This document shows positions 51,337-60,131 of a stretch of DNA of 64,000 nucleotides, piece by piece; position 1 is the first letter of the stretch; each line of letters starts with the position of its first letter. This DNA is from Photobacterium toruni (GTDB taxonomy: Bacteria; Pseudomonadota; Gammaproteobacteria; Enterobacterales; Vibrionaceae). Both the position numbers and the translations under genes were made by a program. The notes beneath the pieces are model-generated. The model did not search any database. It was not told the DNA's origin and saw only the letters and a list, made by a program, of their open reading frames with translations. The stretch lies in the NCBI RefSeq assembly GCF_024529955.1, contig NZ_AP024856.1, positions 1 to 64,000 on the forward strand, written 5' to 3'.

Positions 51337-51810
51337 ATGTTCATTGATTTACCCATACACGACGGGTTACCAACACAGCCTCTATCTCACCAAGAACGAT
51401 GTACTGCTGTCAATATCGCAGCCCATGAAAAAAATGTGCCTCGAGATTATCTCAACTTGCTGATTATCAGTGAAGGCGGCAAAAAAGGTACAGCACGGCA
51501 AAACGCAAATAAGTCGTGGGATCTTGGTCCAGCTCAAGTGAATACAATCCACAAAAAACACATTGAGAAGCATTACCCTGATAAAACATGGAGAGATGTG
51601 GCTTACGATACTCAGCTAAATATCAATATCAGTGCGGATATTTTTCGTGGGTGTTTAGTACATAAAACAGTTAACTGGAATATATGGGAGGCTGTCGGTT
51701 GCTACAACAGCAAAACAGTTAAACATAAAACAAACTATCTACTGAGAACAATGTCGGTGTGGGACAGAATCAAGAAAAGTCCTGCTGAATCGTGCCGTAA
51801 TTATTGGTGA
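51337..51810 (+). CDS. Lytic transglycosylase-like protein of the transfer region
   Basis: 157 residues, with AAAGGAG before the ATG. It carries the SLT pattern 'LLIISEGGKKGTARQNANKSWDLGPAQVNTIH' (catalytic Glu in ISEGG, then DLGPAQ) and 'EAVGCYNSKT'. Such enzymes open peptidoglycan for T4SS or pilus assembly. No signal peptide is obvious, which is atypical. It is followed 7 bases later by a regulator-like gene. Confidence 0.7.
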   Translation: MFIDLPIHDGLPTQPLSHQERCTAVNIAAHEKNVPRDYLNLLIISEGGKKGTARQNANKSWDLGPAQVNTIHKKHIEKHYPDKTWRDVAYDTQLNINISADIFRGCLVHKTVNWNIWEAVGCYNSKTVKHKTNYLLRTMSVWDRIKKSPAESCRNYW

Positions 51811-51817
51811 CATCAGG

Positions 51818-52438
51818 ATGAATATAGCAATAATTGATAGGACCATTTTTGGAAAAACACTGCAGCTTGCGCTAGAGGCAGGTAAGCATAATAATGTTTA
51901 TGTCTATGATAATGCACGCAATGAAGAGTTTCTAGCACACGCCAACGGATTTGACATGGTCATTGTACATCTCGATGCCCTGCCGATTATTGATACATTT
52001 CGCGTGATGAAAACGTTCACTAAATCGAATATCATGTGTGACATCATCTTTATTACCAAATATACACAAAAACCGCACATGACGGAGATGTGTGCTTATG
52101 TTGGCCACTCTAAATTACTGTCAATGTATACCGATGATTATGATTATGAATGTCTGTTCGATGTTATTGAACAGTACACTGCCAGCCATCAGCCGCCATT
52201 GAAAATGTCACGTGTTGCCGCGCAGGTTACGATTAGATCTGGGATGCAAAAATTACTGAAGATGAATGATAAGGAGATTAGTATTCTGGCTGATCTTTCG
52301 CGCAATGTCAGTGTAAATAAGACCATGAAAAAATATAAAATTGGCAGTGATAAAGTCCATGAAATTTTATCTACGTTTGAAAGTTTTATTGGATCACCGA
52401 TTCGTAAATATCGTCATTTATTCCATATCCTATCGTGA
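51818..52438 (+). CDS. Response-regulator-like protein with LuxR-type HTH
   Basis: 206 residues. The first 120 resemble a receiver (MNIAIIDRTIFGKTLQLALEAG; FDMVIVHLDALPII) lacking a clear phosphoacceptor set, and the end 'LLKMNDKEISILADLSRNVSVNKTMKKYKIGSDKVHEIL' matches a NarL/LuxR helix-turn-helix. It may regulate transfer genes and follows the transglycosylase gene closely. Confidence 0.6.
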   Translation: MNIAIIDRTIFGKTLQLALEAGKHNNVYVYDNARNEEFLAHANGFDMVIVHLDALPIIDTFRVMKTFTKSNIMCDIIFITKYTQKPHMTEMCAYVGHSKLLSMYTDDYDYECLFDVIEQYTASHQPPLKMSRVAAQVTIRSGMQKLLKMNDKEISILADLSRNVSVNKTMKKYKIGSDKVHEILSTFESFIGSPIRKYRHLFHILS

Positions 52439-52845
52439 TCCACCAAAGACAGTAATAAACGCATAGCACGTTAATAGTGCTGTAGATAAATATTCAAATA
52501 CTGAATTACGGGCAAAAAGTATCGGTAGACGATACCGAGTCTTTGTTATTGGCCACAGTAAATTAGTCCCCGCCTTAGTCGCCATATCACCAACCAAATG
52601 TGAAACATAACCAAAGGTCACGGCCAGTGCCACAACATCATCAATAATTGAAAACAAGCCGTAACAAGCCGTAACAAGCAACGCATGCTACCACGCTGTG
52701 AAACGCACCTCTATGTCCAAAAATCAGGTTTATTGGTTTCGATAAGAGTATTACCCTTCTGCCTACCGTCGACTGTGGTAAATCAATATCTGGTAATAAT
52801 GCGCCGATCAGTACCAGAGGAAGATGCGCGATAGATAAGGTATAA
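52430..52845 (-). pseudogene. DUF457/YdjM-like membrane hydrolase, frameshifted and truncated
   Basis: Two frames join into one protein: 'IGALLPDIDLPQSTVGRRVILLSKPINLIFGHRGAFHS' then 'ACYGLFSIIDDVVALAVTFGYVSHLVGDM'. The break is a 10-base tandem duplication (GCTTGTTACG twice) at about 52661-52680; removing one unit restores the frame. The N-terminus is cut by the IS1111-type element. PDID and GHRG...HS motifs are metal-binding hallmarks of the family. Confidence 0.7.
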
Positions 52846-52869
52846 AAATGTATGGTCCGCCTCGTTATT

Positions 52870-53070
52870 GCAAGTGCAAATTTCGATAACGAGGTTGGTT
52901 TGCGCTAATGTATTCGGAGTTTAATTGAAGTTAACTTACTTAAACTTCATCTCCACGATAAGCTCCGCGCCAGATAATCCTTAAAAAACCGAAAGTGTAT
53001 AATCACTGTTTTTTATGTCAGGTCCTTTATTTGGTGGTTTAACCGTTCTGTTATCTCTCTACACATGAAA
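52870..53070 (-). ncRNA. Candidate bridge-RNA region of the IS1111-type element
   Basis: About 200 noncoding bases lie between the transposase stop and the element end. In IS1111-group elements the bridge RNA, which pairs with target and donor DNA, is described on the side downstream of the transposase. The loops were not assigned. Position is the only evidence. Confidence 0.3.
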
Positions 53071-53076
53071 ATCTGA

Positions 53077-54090
53077 TTAATTCATTTTTCTAAATGGCAG
53101 TCCTGTTACCATTACTGACCAAGCGATCCTTGCCAACTTATTAGCTAATGCCACAACTGCAACGTTAAATGGTTTTCGTTTTAATAAGTCTGTTATCCAA
53201 TCCCCAAAAATAGCTTCAGCTATTTTTGGCCTTGATATCAAAGCTCGCGCTCCATGAATAAATAATGTCCTTAATGACTTATTCCCTCGTTTACTGATAC
53301 CCAGCAGTGTGGATTTCCCTCCAGTTGAATATTGACGAGGAACTAAGCCCATCCATGCCGCTAAATGTCGCCCATTTTTAAAATCTTTTGGTGATGGTAC
53401 TTCTGATAAACATGCGCTCGCAATCATCGGTCCAATACCTGGGATAGTTTGTAATAATTCACCCATTTCTGATTCTTTCAAAACTGCTTTTATCTTTTTA
53501 TCTTGCTCAGCAATCTTTTGATGTAAATATTGATAATGTTCATAAAGAACAGCTAATTCTTGGAGCAAAAGTGGTGGTAAGGTGTGATTTTTATCAGCAA
53601 GCCACTGAAATAATTTCCCCATAGCCGCATGCCCACGAGGAAAAGTGATACCAAACTCAAGTAGCAGTGCACCAATACGACACATCGTTGCTGTTTGCTC
53701 TTTAATAAATCCAGAACGGATGCGTTGTACTGCAGATAAAATTTGAGATTCTTCAGTTTTGACACTAACAAAACGCATTAAAGGTCGAGTAGAAGCTTCA
53801 GCGATAGCATCTGCATCAATGTAATCATTTTGGTTAGTTTTTACGTAGGGTTTAACGTATTGAGGAGGGATAAGTTTGGTGTTATGCCCGAAAGATTGGC
53901 ACTTTCTTGCTAGCCAGTGAGATCCAGCACAAGATTCCATCGCAACAGTAGTTTTATCAAGCTGAAGTAATATTTTTAATAATTGAGCTCGGTTACATTT
54001 TTTGCGATATACCTCACGACCCGCATGATCGTGTCCAATTAGATGAAATGAAGTTTTGCCTAAATCAATACCAAGTACTTTAATTAACAT
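53077..54090 (-). CDS. IS110/IS1111-family transposase
   Basis: 337 residues from ATG 54090, which follows GGAGG. The DEDD domain start 'VLGIDLGKTSFHLIG', 'NDYIDADAIAEA' and the C-terminal Tnp_20 region 'LLQTIPGIGPMIASACLSEV ... HLAAWMGLVPRQYSTGGKSTLLGISKRGNKSLRTLF' are complete. Probably active. Confidence 0.93.
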   Translation of the reverse strand: MLIKVLGIDLGKTSFHLIGHDHAGREVYRKKCNRAQLLKILLQLDKTTVAMESCAGSHWLARKCQSFGHNTKLIPPQYVKPYVKTNQNDYIDADAIAEASTRPLMRFVSVKTEESQILSAVQRIRSGFIKEQTATMCRIGALLLEFGITFPRGHAAMGKLFQWLADKNHTLPPLLLQELAVLYEHYQYLHQKIAEQDKKIKAVLKESEMGELLQTIPGIGPMIASACLSEVPSPKDFKNGRHLAAWMGLVPRQYSTGGKSTLLGISKRGNKSLRTLFIHGARALISRPKIAEAIFGDWITDLLKRKPFNVAVVALANKLARIAWSVMVTGLPFRKMN

Positions 54091-54179
54091 GATGGTTCGC
54101 CTCCTAATACTCACAACTAAAGCCTAGCGGCTTTAGAGTGAGGCGGACCATCTAATTAAGCCTATGTCACTTTCTAACA

Positions 54180-54330
54180 AATTGACATCCTCCACCCACC
54201 TAGCTTCGCTTATTTCGGTGGGTGATTCCTGTTTCATAGCGAATTGCTTTAACCACGGGGGCTAAAGTCTTATTTACGCTCCACAGGCTAACACTGTTTG
54301 CCCAACAGCTTTGATATTTAATGCGGCATT
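54180..54330 (-). ncRNA. Candidate omega RNA of TnpB
   Basis: In IS605-type elements a guide RNA spans the tnpB 3' end and right end. Here that region holds a conserved-looking hairpin (CACCCACCGAAATAAGCG...) and would place the guide beyond about 54180. Inferred from element layout only. Confidence 0.3.
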
Positions 54331-55377
54331 GAGATCTCTATCTCGCCAAGAGTGGCAAGACGGACATTCCCAATGTCGTATATGTAATGGTAAGGAATCG
54401 ACAACGTGACCACAGCCATTGCAACGCTTAGAACTGGGATAGAACCTGTCAATTTGAACGACAGTACGCCCGTACCATTCGGCTTTATAAGTAAGCTGAC
54501 GGACGAGTTCACCCCAATTAGCATCGGCAATGTGTTTAGCAAGTTTGTGATTCTTGATCATGTTTTTAACGGCAAGACTTTCCGTGAAGATAAATTGGTT
54601 TTCTCTTATCAATGCGGTAGTCAGTTTATGGGAAAAGTCTCGACGACAATCAGCAATTTTAGCGTTGATACGTGCAACTTTGATACGTGCTTTATTGCGA
54701 TTATTAGACCCTTTCTTTTTACGAGAAAGGTTACGTTGAGCTTTAGCCAATTTCTTAGCATAACGTTTTGTGTATTTTTGATTGCCCGTTCTTACACCAT
54801 CGGAAGTAACAAAAATGTCTTTCAAGCCTAAATCGATACCCACTGATTTTTTACTAACGGGCAGTGATTTAGGGTCGAACTGGCAACGACAAGCAACAAA
54901 GTATCTGCCTGTGCTGTCTTTAGTAACAGTAACGGTTGTGGGGTCGCTGGGTAATTTCCGTGACCAACGAACATCAAGCGGTTCGCTACATTTGGCTAAT
55001 GTGATTTGACCATCACGATAGTAAAACGCAGATTTGGTGAACTCAGCCGACTGTTTAGCGTGTTTTTTCTTAAACTTTGGGTAGTTTGCTCGGTGTTCAA
55101 AGAAATTACGAAAAGCGGTTTGCTGGTGTCGAAGTGCTTGTTGTAGCGGCACGCAAGAGACTTCATTAAGCCACTCGAACTCAGCTTGTTTTTTGAGTTG
55201 AGTCAATAAGCTAGAAGCCTTGTTGTAATTGATTTTCTCATTGTCACTGTAATAAGCGTCAGTGCGGTGTTTGAGAATTTGATTGTAGACAACACGGACA
55301 CAGCCGAACGTCCTAGCCAGTAAATTTTCCTGACTAGGTGTTGGGTACAAACGGAACTTCATCGCTATGTCTTTCAT
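54274..55377 (-). CDS. tnpB: TnpB RNA-guided nuclease (IS605 OrfB)
   Basis: 367 residues from ATG 55377 (20 codons further upstream open but inside the left end). 'KFRLYPTPSQENLLARTFGCVRVVYN' start, RuvC-type 'VGIDLGLKDIFVTSDG', 'FTESLAVKNMIKNHKLAKHI', zinc ribbon 'SSKRCNGCGHV ... WECPSCHSWRDRDLNAALNI' with the last catalytic Asp. All main motifs are intact, so nuclease activity is likely. Confidence 0.9.
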   Translation of the reverse strand: MKDIAMKFRLYPTPSQENLLARTFGCVRVVYNQILKHRTDAYYSDNEKINYNKASSLLTQLKKQAEFEWLNEVSCVPLQQALRHQQTAFRNFFEHRANYPKFKKKHAKQSAEFTKSAFYYRDGQITLAKCSEPLDVRWSRKLPSDPTTVTVTKDSTGRYFVACRCQFDPKSLPVSKKSVGIDLGLKDIFVTSDGVRTGNQKYTKRYAKKLAKAQRNLSRKKKGSNNRNKARIKVARINAKIADCRRDFSHKLTTALIRENQFIFTESLAVKNMIKNHKLAKHIADANWGELVRQLTYKAEWYGRTVVQIDRFYPSSKRCNGCGHVVDSLPLHIRHWECPSCHSWRDRDLNAALNIKAVGQTVLACGA

Positions 55378-55495
55378 ACTTACAAGTATAGACCCTAGTT
55401 TGTGAGGTTGTATTAATTTAGCAATACGGAGCGGCATTTCCTCCCTTCACGCTTCGCGACTACGGAAGAGGTATCCATGCTGGAAATTAAGATGA

Positions 55496-56095
55496 TTAAT
55501 GGCTATCATTAACACGACTATCCGATTCAATTATGCGTCGGTCTAATTCATCGTAAGCCTCTTGCGCTGCGATTCGTGTGGTTTTGCGTGCCATTTTAAC
55601 CAAATTATTCGCGTCATAAGGCATGTATAGCAGCACATACGAACGGTACGTAACACCCTCTTTTTGTATTAATTTATCGATGACTTTATAGCCTGACAAA
55701 TCAACTTCTTTAACCAACTTATCGACAACCTGTTGGGCTTCTGATTGCAGTTGAGCGTTATCACCCTCACCGGACTCACGAACAAAGCTACGTTCATTAC
55801 CACTGACCAACTGCTTATACTGTTTAGCAAGCGCGAATTCTGCATCTAATGTTGATTTCATCACTGAGGTTTTTAACAATCGACCGGTTGATGTTCCGGC
55901 TGCATAAAAACCTGAACCTGTCGGTTGCGGCACTTGTACGTACCAATCAGGGATATTATCAATGACCTCATCAACACGATCTTCGCGTTGTTCAAATTGT
56001 TTCTCTACTAATTTTTCATGACGTTCTAATGGTGATGTCGAACAGCCAATCAAGCCAATACTTAACATTGTTATCAATGTAATATTATTCATCAT
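55496..56095 (-). CDS. LPP20-like lipoprotein
   Basis: 199 residues with AAGGAAA before ATG. Lipobox in 'LSIGLIGCSTS' (Cys18), followed by a charged helix and 'IDNIPDWYVQVPQPTGSGFYAAGTSTG', typical of the LPP20/LPP-20 lipoprotein family. The stop codon touches the IS605 left end, so the natural downstream context is lost. Envelope role, unknown in detail. Confidence 0.65.
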   Translation of the reverse strand: MMNNITLITMLSIGLIGCSTSPLERHEKLVEKQFEQREDRVDEVIDNIPDWYVQVPQPTGSGFYAAGTSTGRLLKTSVMKSTLDAEFALAKQYKQLVSGNERSFVRESGEGDNAQLQSEAQQVVDKLVKEVDLSGYKVIDKLIQKEGVTYRSYVLLYMPYDANNLVKMARKTTRIAAQEAYDELDRRIIESDSRVNDSH

Positions 56096-56129
56096 CGTTT
56101 CCTTTTTATGAGTCTAATATCGTAATACA

Positions 56130-56807
56130 TCAAATTGGATTTTTTTTTCGAAAACTCGAAATAAAGTTATAAATGCTAAATATTGCGATAAAAGGGACAA
56201 CAACCGAGACACCAACCGTGATGCACGACGATAAACCACCAGCAAATACAGCAAGTATTTCCATTAACTCGTTCTTAAAAAAATAACTGATTAGTGAAAT
56301 GATAAGAGAAAACAGCAGTAATCCTCTTACCGATGTTTTTAAGTCTTGCGATGAAGGCATCATGTTGACAGTGATTGATGCAACTAACCATGCGTAAATA
56401 ACCCATTTCACATCCAACGTTGACATTCTATCTAATACAAACTGTAGTGCGTTTACATTATTATCAAATATTGGGTAGCCAAAAAATTGGGTAATAAAAT
56501 AGATCAGCACACTTCCTATATATAACGGTGCCAACCCAACAAATACCACCAAAACCTCATTTATTAATGTCGGTTTATAACGATAAACAACATAACCTGC
56601 ACAACCGTTATTTACACTTGGATCTTGAATAAACTTTGCATCATCTATTTGAAATCCGACACACCGTGCAATTAAATAATGGCTCATTTCATGTATCGGC
56701 ACACCGATGATTCCAAAGAGGTAATAAGTGATTTTGTTTTTGACCGTAAGTTTTGGGATCAATAACAAAAGTAAAAAAGGAACAATAAGGCTATGAACGT
56801 CGCTCAT
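56130..56807 (-). CDS. M50-like membrane metalloprotease
   Basis: 225 residues, with AGGATG before ATG. About five or six membrane segments and an HExxH site in 'GIIGVPIHEMSHYLIARCVGF' (His-Glu-Met-Ser-His), as in site-2-type membrane zinc proteases. A second metal ligand (NxxPxxxxDG type) is not evident, though 'NMMPSSQDLKTS' has the Asn/Pro/Asp pattern and position. Substrate unknown. Confidence 0.6.
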   Translation of the reverse strand: MSDVHSLIVPFLLLLLIPKLTVKNKITYYLFGIIGVPIHEMSHYLIARCVGFQIDDAKFIQDPSVNNGCAGYVVYRYKPTLINEVLVVFVGLAPLYIGSVLIYFITQFFGYPIFDNNVNALQFVLDRMSTLDVKWVIYAWLVASITVNMMPSSQDLKTSVRGLLLFSLIISLISYFFKNELMEILAVFAGGLSSCITVGVSVVVPFIAIFSIYNFISSFRKKNPI

Positions 56808-56887
56808 TCCGCATCCTAAATAAGAACCATGTAAGTGTTAATATACGGCGGTAGCAGATCACTATCTGAAAATAACCATGCTAATTT

Positions 56888-57580
56888 TCACTCATTAATT
56901 GTAATGACGCGGAACGGTACATTGTAAAGTTGACACCAAAATGCACGTTGACGGACAAGCGGCGTATCATCACGATTACATAAGATGATTGCAGCAGTTG
57001 ACAAGTGAAGCAGAGCTAAATCGATAAATGGTTGATATAAATTAGATTTACGCGCCGAAAATACTTTTGATATGACATCAAAATTAGCACGCTCCCTGTT
57101 CGCTAACCATGTAACCGTTTTATACCGTGTGCTGAAATGATTGATACGTTCACAAATACGATCATCAACCAATTCAGTACAGTCGTCACGGCAATCTATC
57201 AAATAACCGAGAAAATAGTCTTCCTTACACATATGTTGGTAAGTACCGCATAACATCACGTTTGAAGGACGTTTCAACTTTATTAATGCCGTAATATCAC
57301 GATTGGAAACGGCATTAGGACCGAGATTTATTTTTGTCAGTACATAATTATTATTGCTGTTAGCTATGACGTCATAACACTCCTGAATATTGGGCATTAT
57401 AGAATCGCCAATCCAGTGATTATTATTCTTCACTACTAAATTGTAGCCATTTTTAGTTATACCAGCACATTTGGTGTCGTCATTTAACATTATGAGCGGA
57501 ACACCGCAGCCAGAACCAAAAGACCGTTTTTTCTGGTTTTCAGCAAAGGGCAATATAAACTTTAAATCCACGATCATCAT
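56888..57580 (-). CDS. Hypothetical protein, 230 residues
   Basis: Soluble, cysteine-containing (CGVPL, MCKEDYFLGYLIDCRDDC), no membrane segment or recognised family. The ATG at 57580 has no good ribosome site. A central repeat-poor alpha/beta pattern with 'YKTVTWLANRERANFDVISKVFSARKSNLY' might indicate a nucleotide- or nuclease-type fold, but I cannot support more. Confidence 0.5.
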   Translation of the reverse strand: MMIVDLKFILPFAENQKKRSFGSGCGVPLIMLNDDTKCAGITKNGYNLVVKNNNHWIGDSIMPNIQECYDVIANSNNNYVLTKINLGPNAVSNRDITALIKLKRPSNVMLCGTYQHMCKEDYFLGYLIDCRDDCTELVDDRICERINHFSTRYKTVTWLANRERANFDVISKVFSARKSNLYQPFIDLALLHLSTAAIILCNRDDTPLVRQRAFWCQLYNVPFRVITINE

Positions 57581-57640
57581 CCATAAATATATCGAATAAT
57601 GATGTAATACATCGATTCAATAACAATTAATGGAGTTTAT

Positions 57641-57859
57641 ATGGTTACTACAGTAAATAACTCGGCAGCGGCAATTATCGTCAAACTAAACGTCCATATT
57701 AGTGCTGATGAGCCTGGCGATGTACGTTCAATCCTCGACGAAGTGTGCACAACACTCACTCAAGAAATCATTGACGAAGTAATAGCATCATTAAAAACAA
57801 CCATGCCATTGTATGAATTTTCATATTGCCGCGATGATGGCTGGGATTTAACGATTTGA
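57641..57859 (+). CDS. Hypothetical small protein, 72 residues
   Basis: GGAG precedes the ATG by 7 bases. The peptide is acidic with a beta-like N-terminus (AAIIVKLNVHISADEPGDV) and a helix. Divergent from 56888-57580 and upstream of the recombination genes. No family recognised. Confidence 0.5.
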   Translation: MVTTVNNSAAAIIVKLNVHISADEPGDVRSILDEVCTTLTQEIIDEVIASLKTTMPLYEFSYCRDDGWDLTI

Positions 57860-58017
57860 GCAGTGTCGATAATCTATAGCAATGCATAACGTCACTTATC
57901 GACAGCTACAACCCACTGAATTAATTAGAATAATAGAAAATATTTTTTAACTTTAACCTTGTAATCCTCGCTGGCGTCACTATACTCATTTATATAGTTA
58001 GCAGCGAAGTGAATTTT

Positions 58018-59094
58018 ATGTCTTTAATGGAAGCGATGTCAGCAAGCGAAGTCATTACCAATTTTAAATTTCCAGGCATGATTTGTGAGGTCAAACGTGC
58101 CTACGATAAATACAACAAGCCGACTTATAAAGATGATAACGGTGAGCTGATTGAGGGCATCTATATTGATTTAGAAAATGAGGTTTATCACTCCTTACCT
58201 GCTTACAGTAGCTCCCAGATCAAAACGTTGGTAACGAAGACACCTGCGCATTTCTATCGTCAATATCTTAGCGGCATAGACAGAAAACGAACCACTAAAC
58301 AGACACAAAATACTCTCGATGCGGGTACATATGGTCATGAGCTAATATTAGAACCACATGGCTTTTACGACCGTTATTTCCGTGGTATTACCGCAAGCGA
58401 TTATCCTGATGCGTTATCACTGTCTGTAGCAGGTTATAGAGAAATGTGTGCTGATAGAGGTATTACAATACCAAAGACGGCTAAAAAAGAACGTTGTATT
58501 GAAGCATTAAAACAAGCTGAACCTCAGCTTGAGTTTCTCGATGATTTAATTACTCAACACAATAACAATACCAGCCACACGGGTAAAAAAGAGATTGATC
58601 CTATTGTGTGGGACGATGCACACCGTGTCCTAGAGTCACAGCAAGAAAATGAAATAGCCAATGCATTAGTTAAAAATGGATTGCCTGAAATATCGTTTAT
58701 TACAAAATGTCCGATCACTGGCATGTGGCTAAAGTGTCGATTTGATTGGTTACGTTTTGACAACATTGCAGTCGATGTGAAAACCACGAGGAGCACCAAC
58801 CCAATAGAATTTGCCAAGCAATCAGGCAACTTGGGTTATCACATTCAGGAGGCATTTTACACATATGTAGCATCTATTCTGGGCGTGAAAATAACTAACT
58901 TTATTTTCCTAACCGTTGAGTATGTCGAATGTGATTGGTGCGAAGTGTACGAACTCGATGATGGTGAGGACGCCATGCAGAAAATGATAGATGGATTAAA
59001 CCTATTGAAACACTGCAAAGAAACAAACAGCTGGCGAGGATACTCTCATACTGACACGATTCGAAAAATTAAAATCCCCAATTATCTACTTTAA
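58018..59094 (+). CDS. RecE/lambda-exo-like nuclease (DUF3799 type)
   Basis: 358 residues from ATG 58018 (a GTG at 58009 is an alternative). 'YSSSQIKTLVTKTPAHFYRQYL', 'LDAGTYGHELILEP', and the PD-(D/E)XK core 'MWLKCRFDWLRFDNIAVDVKTTRS' with 'GYHIQEAFYTYVA' are hallmarks of RecE C-terminal-like exonucleases. It supplies 3' single strands for the RecT-type annealing protein encoded next. Such pairs occur on SXT/IncA/C-type conjugative elements. Confidence 0.85.
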   Translation: MSLMEAMSASEVITNFKFPGMICEVKRAYDKYNKPTYKDDNGELIEGIYIDLENEVYHSLPAYSSSQIKTLVTKTPAHFYRQYLSGIDRKRTTKQTQNTLDAGTYGHELILEPHGFYDRYFRGITASDYPDALSLSVAGYREMCADRGITIPKTAKKERCIEALKQAEPQLEFLDDLITQHNNNTSHTGKKEIDPIVWDDAHRVLESQQENEIANALVKNGLPEISFITKCPITGMWLKCRFDWLRFDNIAVDVKTTRSTNPIEFAKQSGNLGYHIQEAFYTYVASILGVKITNFIFLTVEYVECDWCEVYELDDGEDAMQKMIDGLNLLKHCKETNSWRGYSHTDTIRKIKIPNYLL

Positions 59095-59105
59095 AGGTGA
59101 TAACC

Positions 59106-60131
59106 TTGAATTATACACAATCATTAGCCTATCAAGCGATCATGGCAACCAAGGTTGAGTTTCAAAAAATCGTTGATACCAATGGTGCAAATTTGAATGT
59201 CGATAATGAACTGACATACATGTCGCAATGGCTAGAAAACACAGGTCCGAATGTGTGGGCAAACATCGATGCTAATTCTGTTTATTATGCAGCACTGCAA
59301 GCAGCACGCGTTGGTCTTACCTTATGTCCATTTAATAAACTGGCATTGTTTGTGGTACGCAATGACGGAATGAATGCGTATGCCGAATACATGCCAACCT
59401 ATCATGGTTATATAAAACTCGCATGTGATAGTGGCCTTGTACAACAGATCACCTCATCGTGTGTTTTTCGTGATGACAATTTCACTTACCATGGTGCATT
59501 TAAACTACCTGACCACTCTGCGAAAACACTCTCTGATCGTATTGAAGACCGCGGCGAACTCGACGGTAGTTTTGCCATTGCCATTTTAAATTCTGGTGTC
59601 GTTTTTTGTGAAAAATTATCCGCAGATGAACTGAACGAAATTCAAGAAAAAATGCGTATGTCATTGAATTTTACTGTGTGGGATTCAGTGTTTGTCCACC
59701 AGATGTACCGTAAATCAGCAATACGTCGACTAATGAGATTATTGTTACCTCAGTTAGCCGAGCAATCCGAGAGTGAATCGTATATACAACGATTGAATGG
59801 CGCAATGGCTGGAGAGGACTCCATGTGGGATAAAATACAAGGCTCAGTTGGACGTCAGCATGTCATCGATAACAATATGCCTCCGACACCACCTAGCAAT
59901 GTGCAAGCAGCTCCCTCTGTAGCAAGCAGTACACCTCAAAACAGTGTCACAAATAATAATGGTGTTAACATCCACAATATACAAAAGCTGCACAAAATAA
60001 ATCACAAAAATGTGGTAAGTGAAAATACCGATCTCATGGCAAAACTTGTTAAAAATGAGAGTGATATACGCGTATTTGAAACGCCATCATCAACGAACAA
60101 AATGCCAACAAAAGGGTTAGGAGAATGGTAA
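59106..60131 (+). CDS. recT: RecT-family single-strand annealing protein
   Basis: 341 residues if the TTG at 59106 is used, since AAAGGTGA stands 6 bases before it; the GTG at 59097 would overlap that site. 'YYAALQAARVGLTLCPFNKLALFVVRNDG' and 'AEYMPTYHGYIKLACDSG' are RecT signatures, and 'HQMYRKSAIRRLMRLLLP' the basic DNA-binding part. The C-terminal 110 residues are low-complexity Pro/Asn/Ser. It promotes annealing and recombination of single strands made by the exonuclease. Confidence 0.87.
   Translation: MNYTQSLAYQAIMATKVEFQKIVDTNGANLNVDNELTYMSQWLENTGPNVWANIDANSVYYAALQAARVGLTLCPFNKLALFVVRNDGMNAYAEYMPTYHGYIKLACDSGLVQQITSSCVFRDDNFTYHGAFKLPDHSAKTLSDRIEDRGELDGSFAIAILNSGVVFCEKLSADELNEIQEKMRMSLNFTVWDSVFVHQMYRKSAIRRLMRLLLPQLAEQSESESYIQRLNGAMAGEDSMWDKIQGSVGRQHVIDNNMPPTPPSNVQAAPSVASSTPQNSVTNNNGVNIHNIQKLHKINHKNVVSENTDLMAKLVKNESDIRVFETPSSTNKMPTKGLGEW

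Larger units (their letters stand above)
52852..54152 (-). mobile_element. IS110-family (IS1111 group) insertion sequence
   Basis: ATGGTCCGCCTC at 52852 and its inverse at 54141-54152 bound an element with one transposase. Inverted repeats and a long noncoding stretch after the gene fit the IS1111 subgroup. The insertion cut the 5' part of the DUF457 gene. Confidence 0.8.
54180..55497 (-). mobile_element. IS200/IS605-family element, tnpB only
   Basis: The tnpB gene is flanked on its 3' side by a right end with a stem (CACCCACC...GGTGGGTG, about 54198-54230) and on the 5' side by a left end of which another copy exists at 10387-10497 in inverted orientation. No tnpA is present, so mobilisation needs one in trans. 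Exact ends are approximate. Confidence 0.75.

Noticed and set aside
54274-55437. Longer start for tnpB at 55437
   Set aside because: The extra codons lie in the IS605 left end and the conserved protein begins at the KDIAMKFRLYPT segment.
57961-58010. Hairpin before the exonuclease gene as a riboswitch
   Set aside because: Only short imperfect pairing (CGCTGG...GCAGCG); nothing matches a known regulatory RNA.
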